From NCBI GenBank assembly GCA_022833215.1, contig JAIPUZ010000005.1:1-64000 (forward strand): 64,000 nt of DNA, given 5' to 3'. The translations under genes and the position numbers were made by a program. The notes under the pieces are model-generated. The model did no database searches. It saw nothing but the letters and a program-made list of their open reading frames with translations, and was not told the DNA's origin. The number at the start of each line of letters is the position of its first letter. Positions within the stretch are counted from its first letter, which is position 1. The stretch is from Mesorhizobium sp. (GTDB lineage: Bacteria; Pseudomonadota; Alphaproteobacteria; Rhizobiales; Rhizobiaceae). Of the stretch, positions 58,056-64,000 are shown one piece after another.

Positions 58056-59303
58056 ATGGACGCCCGTAACGAAATGCTCTCGCTGATCCGCTCCCGCAGG
58101 CAAGGCTGGTCGCTGGAGCAGCCCTTCTACATCGATCCCGATTTCTTCAGGCTCGACATGGAGCTGATCTGGTATCGCGACTGGCTGTTCGTCGGCCACG
58201 ATTGCGAGGTGGCCAAGCCGGGAAGCTTCTTCACCGTGCAGATCGGCACCTATCCGGTCGTGGTGGTGCGCGACCGTGAAGGAAAAATCAGGGCATTCCA
58301 CAATTCCTGCCGCCATCGCGGCAGCCGGGTATGCACGACCGCCAAAGGCACCTCGGCGCGGCTCGTCTGCCCCTACCACCAGTGGACCTACGACCTCGAC
58401 GGCAAGCTCCTGTTCGCCCGCCAGATGGCCGACGATTTCGACCCGTCTGCCCATTCGCTGAAGCCTGTCGCCTGCGAGAGCGTGGCCGGCTACATCTTCA
58501 TCTGCCTGGCCGATGAGCCGGCCGATTTCCAGCCATTCCGCACGCTGATGGAGCCCTATTTCGCGCCGCACAAGCTTTCCGAGGCGAAGGTCGCCTATGA
58601 ATCGACCATCATCGAGAAGGGCAACTGGAAGCTGGTGTGGGAGAACAACCGCGAGTGCTACCACTGCGCCGGCAACCATCCCGAGCTTTGCAAGACCTTT
58701 CCGGAAGCGCCCAGCGTCACCGGCGTCAACGGAGCCGAAAGCGACCCGGAGATGGTCGAACACTGGGAAAAATGCGAGGCCGCCGGCCTGCCGGCGCGCT
58801 TCCGCATCGATGACGCGGGCCAGTTCCGCGCCACCCGCGCGCCGCTGCTGCGCGATGCGGTGAGCTACACCATGACCGGCAAGCCATCGGTGAAGCGCAA
58901 CCTCTCCGACCGGGTGAATGCCGACCGCATCGGCACGCTGATGCTCTATCACTACCCGGCGACATGGAACCATGTGCTGATCGACCACGCGGTGACCTTC
59001 CGCGTAATACCGCTCGGACCGGAGGAGACCGCGGTGACCACCAAATGGCTGGTCAACAAGGATGCGGTCGAAGGCGTGGACTACGACTTGCAGGAACTCA
59101 TCCATGTATGGACGGAGACCAACGATCAGGACCGCCGCATCGTGGAAGAGAATGCCTTCGGCATCCGTTCGCCCGCCTACGAGCCCGGCCCCTATTCGGA
59201 GCTGCACGAGGGCGGCGTGATCCAGTTCGTGGAGTGGTATGCGCACTTCATGGAGCCGCGGCTTTCCGAGGCTGCGAAGCCCCGTCTCAAGAACGTCGCC
59301 TGA
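58056..59303 (+). CDS. gbcA: Glycine betaine monooxygenase, Rieske oxygenase subunit
   Basis: 415 residues. The Rieske 2Fe-2S cluster is bound by C85-x-H87 (CRHRGS) and C105-x-x-H108 (CPYHQW), and the catalytic iron by H203 and H208 in ENNRECYHCAGNH plus a later acidic residue. TTKWLVNKDAVEGVDYD and TNDQDRRIVEENAFGIRS closely resemble Pseudomonas GbcA. The reaction removes one methyl of glycine betaine as formaldehyde, giving dimethylglycine. Related stachydrine or carnitine oxygenases cannot be excluded. Confidence 0.85.
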   Translation: MDARNEMLSLIRSRRQGWSLEQPFYIDPDFFRLDMELIWYRDWLFVGHDCEVAKPGSFFTVQIGTYPVVVVRDREGKIRAFHNSCRHRGSRVCTTAKGTSARLVCPYHQWTYDLDGKLLFARQMADDFDPSAHSLKPVACESVAGYIFICLADEPADFQPFRTLMEPYFAPHKLSEAKVAYESTIIEKGNWKLVWENNRECYHCAGNHPELCKTFPEAPSVTGVNGAESDPEMVEHWEKCEAAGLPARFRIDDAGQFRATRAPLLRDAVSYTMTGKPSVKRNLSDRVNADRIGTLMLYHYPATWNHVLIDHAVTFRVIPLGPEETAVTTKWLVNKDAVEGVDYDLQELIHVWTETNDQDRRIVEENAFGIRSPAYEPGPYSELHEGGVIQFVEWYAHFMEPRLSEAAKPRLKNVA

Positions 59304-59314
59304 AGGAGGAGACG

Positions 59315-60430
59315 GTGAACGCCATGACCAATCCCGGCCTCTACCGCCATCTGGACGAGATGGTGCCGTGGAACGACCGTCTTCAGGTTCTGGAGGTGAT
59401 CGGCATCGTGGACGAGGCCCCGGAAGTGAAGACCTTCACCTTCCGCTCCGATGCCCAGACATGGTTCCGCTACAAGCCGGGCCAGTTCATCACGCTCGAA
59501 CTGCCGCTGGACGACGGCCCCATCATGCGCACCTACACGCTGTCGTCGTCGCCGTCGCGCCCATTTTCCATCGCGGTGACGGTGAAGGCGCAGCCGGGCA
59601 GCGTCGGCACCCGCTGGATGTTCGACAATCTGGGCATCGGCACACGGCTGAAGGCGTTCGGGCCGGGCGGCGATTTCACCCACCACAACCACCCGGCCGC
59701 AAAATATCTGTTCATATCGGCCGGCTCCGGCATCACGCCGATGATGTCGATGCTGCGCTGGCTGAACGACTGCGCGCCGGGCACGGACGTCTCCTTCGTC
59801 AATTGCGCGAGGCGGCCGGAAGAGATCATATTCCGCAAGGAGCTTGAACTTTTGGGCTCGCGCATGCCCGGCCTTTCGCTGTCGTTCCTGATCGAGGAGC
59901 GCTCGTCGCGCGAAAGCTGGTTCGGGCACATGGGGCGCATCGATGCCGTGCGCCTGCCGCTGCTGTCGCCGGACTTCCGCGAGCGGGAGGTGTTCTGCTG
60001 CGGTCCCGAACCGTTCATGCGCGCAGTGCGCGAGATGTTGCAATCCAGCGGCTTCAACATGGCTTTCTATCATCAGGAAAGCTTCGGAGCGCCGCCGGTC
60101 GAGCCCGTTCCGGCTCCCTTCCCCGAACTGCCGGCCAATGCGGACGCCGATGCGGCCGCTGCCGCGGCGGCCGTCCCTGTACGGTTCAACCTCTCGGACG
60201 TGGAAGGCGAATGTCTTCCCGATCAGACCGTTCTTCAGGCAGCGCGTGCAAGCGGAGTGCGCATTTCGGCGGCCTGCGAATTCGGGCTGTGCGGCACCTG
60301 CAAGGTCAGGAAGCTCTCGGGCGAGGTCGAGATGAACCACAATGGCGGCATTCTCGACGACGAGATCGCCGAGGGCTTCATCCTCGCCTGCTGCTCCAAA
60401 CCCCTGTGCGACCTCGAGATAGAAGCCTGA
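59315..60430 (+). CDS. gbcB: Glycine betaine monooxygenase reductase subunit
   Basis: 371 residues. An FAD-binding domain with RTYTLSSSPSRPFSI, an NAD-binding domain with FISAGSGITPMMSMLRW and VFCCGPEPFM, a linker rich in alanine/proline, and a C-terminal plant-type ferredoxin with CEFGLCGTC and a later CC. It passes electrons from NADH to GbcA. GTG at 59315 lies 5 bases after GGAGG and was chosen over ATG 59324. Eleven bases after gbcA. Confidence 0.88.
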   Translation: MNAMTNPGLYRHLDEMVPWNDRLQVLEVIGIVDEAPEVKTFTFRSDAQTWFRYKPGQFITLELPLDDGPIMRTYTLSSSPSRPFSIAVTVKAQPGSVGTRWMFDNLGIGTRLKAFGPGGDFTHHNHPAAKYLFISAGSGITPMMSMLRWLNDCAPGTDVSFVNCARRPEEIIFRKELELLGSRMPGLSLSFLIEERSSRESWFGHMGRIDAVRLPLLSPDFREREVFCCGPEPFMRAVREMLQSSGFNMAFYHQESFGAPPVEPVPAPFPELPANADADAAAAAAAVPVRFNLSDVEGECLPDQTVLQAARASGVRISAACEFGLCGTCKVRKLSGEVEMNHNGGILDDEIAEGFILACCSKPLCDLEIEA

Positions 60431-60432
60431 CC

Positions 60433-60702
60433 ATGGAAAAAGACGAGGCGGCCGTAGTCCTCACACCGCACGACCGGGAACGGGCGGCGAAAATCTCGCC
60501 GCTGCCGCCACCTGAGGAAGTGTTTGTCGACTGGCTGATGTCGGTGCCGCCGCATGCCAGCCTCGAGGACGAGGCACGCCGCCAGGTCGAACTGATCGAC
60601 AGCCGCCCGACCCTGCACCCGGATGTGCGCTGCCTGCGCGCGCTGCTGGTCGCCGTGGCCGGCGAGGGAGAGTGGCAGAGCCCCGCGCCCCGCAATCTCT
60701 GA
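60433..60702 (+). CDS. Small protein downstream of gbcB, 89 aa
   Basis: 89 residues: EKDEAAVVLTPHDRERAAKI, SPLPPPEEVFVDWLMSVPPH, HPDVRCLRALLVAVAGEG. No known domain. It begins two bases after the gbcB stop, so it is probably the third gene of the riboswitch-controlled operon. A role in betaine oxidation is only inferred from context. Confidence 0.65.
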   Translation: MEKDEAAVVLTPHDRERAAKISPLPPPEEVFVDWLMSVPPHASLEDEARRQVELIDSRPTLHPDVRCLRALLVAVAGEGEWQSPAPRNL

Positions 60703-60803
60703 AGCACGTCTCCCGAACGGGAGAACCGGTTTCGGGACGACGGCATGCGAAACAGAAACCTGAAGCGCAAGAAGCGAATCTGAAAGTTCGCGCCGCGCTT
60801 TAG
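60702..60803. repeat. Rhizobial interspersed palindromic repeat, copy 2
   Basis: Shares the GGGAGAACCGGTTTCGG core, AACAGAAACCTGAAGCGCAAG and GCGAATCTGAAAG with the copy at 46066-46168. It sits between the convergent gbcB-side operon and metE. Confidence 0.7.
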
Positions 60804-60863
60804 CCTTGACAATTTTCAGCCAAAGCGGCGCCTGCCGCCGGAAGCCGGCGACAGGCAGGGCGA

Positions 60864-63191
60864 TTATGAGGCCAGCGCCCGCAATTCGCGCGCGGCCGCC
60901 ACCATGTTCACCAGAGCCGGCCGAACCTCCTCCCATTTGCGGGTCTTGAGGCCGCAATCGGGATTGATCCAGATCTGGCTGTCGGCCAGCCGCTTGCGCG
61001 CCAGCTTGAGCAGATCGGTCATCTCGCCGGTATGCGGAACGCGCGGCGAATGGATGTCGTAGACGCCCGGCCCGATCTCGTTCGGATATTTGTAGTTCCG
61101 GAACGCATCGAGCAACTCCATGCGCGAGCGCGAGGTCTCGATGGAAATGACATCGGCATCCATCGCGGCGATGGCATCGATGATGTCGTTGAACTCCGAA
61201 TAGCACATGTGGGTGTGGATCTGGGTCGAATCCTCCACGCCCGACGCGGCCAGCCGGAAGCTGCCGACCGCCCAGTCGAGATAGGCCTTCCACTCCGCCT
61301 TGCGCAGCGGCAGGCCCTCGCGCAGGGCCGCCTCGTCGATCTGGATCATGACCGCACCCGCCTTTTCCAGATCGACCACCTCGTCGCGGATGGCGAGCGC
61401 GATCTGGCGGCAGGTTTCCGAACGCGGGATGTCGTTGCGCACGAAGGACCAGTTGAGGATCGTCACCGGACCGGTGAGCATGCCCTTGACCGGCCTGTCG
61501 GTCAGCGACTGCGCATATTGCCACCAGCGCACGGTCATCGGGTTGGGCCGCGAGACATCGCCGTAGATGATCGGAGGGCGCACATAGCGCGAGCCGTAGC
61601 TCTGCACCCAGCCCGCCTGCGTGAAGGCGAAGCCCGAAAGCTGCTCGCCGAAATACTGCACCATGTCGTTGCGCTCGAACTCGCCGTGAACCAGCACGTC
61701 GAGCCCGATTTCCTCCTGCCAGCGAATGGCGGCCTCGGTCTGCTTGCGCAGGAAGGCCTCGTAATCGGCAAAGCTGAGTTCGCCCTTTGCATGGGCGGAG
61801 CGGGCCTTGCGCACCTCGGCCGTCTGGGGGAAGGAACCGATGGTGGTGGTGGGGAAGCTCGGCAGGTTCAGCTTCTCGCCCTGCTTGCGGCGTCGTTCGG
61901 CAAAGGCGCTCTTGCGACGTGCCATGGCGTCATCCACGGCGGCCAGCCTGCCCTCGACCAGCGGATCGTGGACGCGGAGCGATTTGCGGCGCGAGGCGAT
62001 GGCATCGGCGCTGGCCTGAAGCGCTTCGGCAACCTCGCCGCGCCCCTCGGACAATGCCCGGCCCAGAAGCACGAGCTCATCGAGCTTTTGCGTGGCGAAG
62101 GCGAGCCACGACTTCAGTTCCGCATCGAGCGCGGTCTCCAGCTCCAGATCGACCGGCACATGCAGAAGCGAGCAGGACGGGGCGATCTCGATGCGGTCGA
62201 GCGGCCAGCCGCAGACCAGCGGCTTCAGGTAATCGAGTGCGGCGGTGAGGTCGGCACGCCAGACGTTACGACCATCGATCAGCCCGAGCGACAGCACCAG
62301 ATTCTTCGGCGCCAGCCGTGCCACCTGCTCAAGCTGCTCCGGCGCGCGCACCAGATCGATATGCAGGCCCGAGACCGGCAGCGACAGGGCGAGGTCCAGA
62401 TTGTCACCGAGCGCGCCGAAATAGGTGGCGAGCATGATGCCGAGCGCTGGCACCTCCTCGGAGAAATGGCGATAAGCCGTTTCCAGCGCGGCACGCTCAC
62501 CGTCATCGAGATCGAGGACAAGGCACGGCTCGTCGATCTGCACCCAGTCGGCGCCGGCCTTGTACAGACGGCCGAGCAGTTCCGAATAGACCGGCAGCAG
62601 CTTGGGCAGCAGCGACAACAGGTCGAACTCCTCGCCGCGCGATTTGGCGAGCCTGAGGAATGTGACAGGCCCGAGAATGACCGGGCGGGTGTGGATGCCC
62701 AGTTCCTTCGCTTCAAGGAAATGGTCGACAGGCTTGGCGGTGGCGAGCACGAACTGCTGTTCGGGCGCAAGTTCCGACACCATGTAGTGGTAGTTGGTGT
62801 CGAACCACTTGGTCATTTCCAGCGCAGAGGTGCTGTGGACATGGCCCGGATGGCCGCAACCCGCCTCGCCCTGGCTGCCCCGCGCCATGGCGAAATAGGT
62901 GTCGAGCGGCACCTCGCCGCCCGTCCAGCCGTAGCGCTGCGGGATCGCCCCGACCATGACGGCCGTGTCGAGCACATGGTCGTAGAGCGAGAAATCGTTC
63001 GAGGGGATGCGCGTCACCCCCTTGTCGTGTTGCTGGCGCCAGTTTTCGGCGCGCAGGCGCTTTGCCGTTTCAAGCAGCGATTCGGCGGTATCCTTGCCGG
63101 ACCAGTAGTTTTCGAGAGCGAACTTGAGTTCGCGGCGGCGGCCGATACGCGGCACGCCAAGCGTTGCGACGGGAACTGTCGAGATAGCCAT
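60864..63191 (-). CDS. metE: Cobalamin-independent methionine synthase
   Basis: 775 residues. VATLGVPRIGRRRELKFALE at the start, then two barrel halves; the C-terminal one has PTTTIGSFPQTAEVRKAR, WVQSYGSRYVRPPIIYGD, GPVTILNWSFVRNDIPRSE, IHTHMCYSEFNDII and INPDCGLKTRKWEEV, with the zinc-binding His, Cys, Glu and Cys. It methylates homocysteine with methyl-tetrahydrofolate polyglutamate. The ATG at 63191 matches the family start; a longer frame to 63278 is leader. Confidence 0.96.
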   Translation of the reverse strand: MAISTVPVATLGVPRIGRRRELKFALENYWSGKDTAESLLETAKRLRAENWRQQHDKGVTRIPSNDFSLYDHVLDTAVMVGAIPQRYGWTGGEVPLDTYFAMARGSQGEAGCGHPGHVHSTSALEMTKWFDTNYHYMVSELAPEQQFVLATAKPVDHFLEAKELGIHTRPVILGPVTFLRLAKSRGEEFDLLSLLPKLLPVYSELLGRLYKAGADWVQIDEPCLVLDLDDGERAALETAYRHFSEEVPALGIMLATYFGALGDNLDLALSLPVSGLHIDLVRAPEQLEQVARLAPKNLVLSLGLIDGRNVWRADLTAALDYLKPLVCGWPLDRIEIAPSCSLLHVPVDLELETALDAELKSWLAFATQKLDELVLLGRALSEGRGEVAEALQASADAIASRRKSLRVHDPLVEGRLAAVDDAMARRKSAFAERRRKQGEKLNLPSFPTTTIGSFPQTAEVRKARSAHAKGELSFADYEAFLRKQTEAAIRWQEEIGLDVLVHGEFERNDMVQYFGEQLSGFAFTQAGWVQSYGSRYVRPPIIYGDVSRPNPMTVRWWQYAQSLTDRPVKGMLTGPVTILNWSFVRNDIPRSETCRQIALAIRDEVVDLEKAGAVMIQIDEAALREGLPLRKAEWKAYLDWAVGSFRLAASGVEDSTQIHTHMCYSEFNDIIDAIAAMDADVISIETSRSRMELLDAFRNYKYPNEIGPGVYDIHSPRVPHTGEMTDLLKLARKRLADSQIWINPDCGLKTRKWEEVRPALVNMVAAARELRALAS

Positions 63192-63302
63192 TCCATAACC
63201 CCGATGGTTGGAGCGTGGTGACCGGAACAGCCGTCGTCGCCCGCCGGGAAAGCAGACGCATCGCGGCCATCGGGACACCCCGCCCGTGGACGTTTTCTGT
63301 CA

Positions 63303-63475
63303 TGGCAGGTCTCCTGGCTCACGGGTCATCGCCTGCGCCCGTCTTCCCGGGGCTTTCACCCCAGTGACATGGATGGACGCAGGCTCTCCGCCTACAGTTG
63401 CGGGGGCAGCGCCGGCTTTCCTTTCAAAGGCACCGGCTTCCCTCTTAGCTTCAGGGCGTAAAATACCCCGAAGAA
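63303..63475 (-). promoter_or_regulatory. Cobalamin riboswitch upstream of metE
   Basis: Read on the minus strand: TAAGAGGGAAGCCGGTG, the core GCTGCCCCCGCAACTGTAG (63410-63392), and GTGAGCCAGGAGACCTGCC at the 3' end. It is 112 bases before the metE ATG. This is a classical placement for a B12 riboswitch. Confidence 0.95.
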
Positions 63476-63570
63476 CCACGACGAGGCGCAGTGTCGTGGT
63501 TTCAGGCACCGCTGTCAATATCACATAAAGAAATGTTTATATCGTGATCTGGTCTTTTCGGATTTTCCTA

Positions 63571-64000
63571 TCAGGATCGCAACGCCTGCGCCGGGGTCTG
63601 GCGATAAGCGATGAGCGCGGGAAGCAGGGTCGCTGCCGCGCAGGCGGCGAGCAGGAAGAGCAGCGTCCACAGGTCCGCGGGCTGGAACTCCACCGGCATG
63701 GCCACGCCGCTGTTTCTGGCCAGATAGCCGGATATGGCCCGCACGATCGCATAGCCGATGGCGAACCCGCAGATCACACCGGCCGCGACAAGGATGAAGA
63801 CCTCCGTCCAGACCATGCCCATCACCACCGGGCGCGGGGCTCCGAAGGCCCTCAGCGCGCCGATCTGGCGGCGGCGCTGGAGCACATGCACGGCCACGAC
63901 CATGAGGATCGCCGCCCCGACCAGCAGCTGCGCACCGGTCGCCACGAAGCCGAGGATACGGCGGGCGTCGCCCAGGGTGCCGTAAAGCCTTGTCAGCACT
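63571..64000 (-). CDS. ABC transporter permease, FtsX/MacB type (partial)
   Basis: The C-terminal ~143 residues of a gene that enters from beyond the right edge. Three hydrophobic helices are visible (AGAAILMVVAVHVLQ preceded by GFVATGAQLL; VFILVAAGVICGFAIGY; LWTLLFLLAACAAATLLPAL) with the RRRQIGALRAFGAPRPVVM loop and YRQTPAQALRS end that are standard in FtsX-domain (PF02687) permeases. Substrate unknown. The first codon visible is not taken as a start. Confidence 0.82.
   Translation of the reverse strand, partial: VLTRLYGTLGDARRILGFVATGAQLLVGAAILMVVAVHVLQRRRQIGALRAFGAPRPVVMGMVWTEVFILVAAGVICGFAIGYAIVRAISGYLARNSGVAMPVEFQPADLWTLLFLLAACAAATLLPALIAYRQTPAQALRS

Noticed and set aside
61032-63221. 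A 729-codon antisense frame across metE
   Set aside because: It is a codon-bias shadow of a clear MetE, and extends into the riboswitch side without any family motif.

Overview
The window is chromosomal DNA of a high-GC alphaproteobacterium, most likely a Hyphomicrobiales/Phyllobacteriaceae-type organism (Mesorhizobium, Aquamicrobium or Nitratireductor-like). The pointers are the atpI-atpB-atpE order, a BacA/SbmA transporter beginning with TTG, the Der-YfgM pair, glycine-betaine Rieske genes gbcAB, and the short interspersed palindromic repeats typical of that order. Genus is inferred from gene content only.

Layout. (1) 1-2800, host: start of atpE, atpB, atpI and a SleB-type cell wall hydrolase, all on the minus strand. 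(2) 2808-43894, a complete ~41.1 kb prophage bounded by imperfect att sites that share a 7-bp core. Its virion module is P22-like (TerS, TerL, P22-type portal, scaffold, DUF4043-type coat, gp4-like and gp10-like head-completion proteins, several ejection proteins, no tape measure), so it is a short-tailed temperate phage. Late genes run leftward (24.8 to 2.9 kb): packaging, head, ejection proteins, fibres, lysis (endolysin with C-terminal membrane anchor, Rz/Rz1). A leftward early operon (32.1 to 25.2 kb) carries a SNF2 helicase, two DNA methyltransferases, RusA and many tightly coupled tiny ORFs. A Cro/CI-like divergent pair at 32.66-33.30 kb and a rightward early operon (36.5-43.9 kb: ERF annealing protein, YqaJ exonuclease, NinB, HNH protein, integrase) share one 18-bp operator type, TATCC-N8-GGATA. 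Between the two operator clusters lies a 3-kb accessory region with a PemK/MazF-like toxin module, an isolated leftward gene, and candidate structured RNA. (3) 43.9-52.9 kb, host: ArsC/Spx-like protein, DUF488, M29 aminopeptidase, MFS transporter, BacA/SbmA, YfgM-like protein, Der GTPase, glutamine-synthetase-like enzyme. (4) 53.1-63.5 kb, host: three separate cobalamin riboswitches in ~10 kb, each upstream of an enzyme that works without B12: class I ribonucleotide reductase nrdAB, glycine-betaine monooxygenase gbcAB, and metE. (5) The window ends inside an FtsX/MacB-type ABC permease.

Points that most deserve follow-up: the B12-controlled island; an ORF-free ~350-nt stretch upstream of terS that folds into many perfect hairpins including an H-type pseudoknot; a nested-stem small RNA ending in a strong terminator at 35.85-35.96 kb; morons on the opposite strand inside the late operon (five tiny membrane proteins; a Cas2/SinR-like protein); and the operator network. 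Everything here was read by eye; no searches or folding programs were run.
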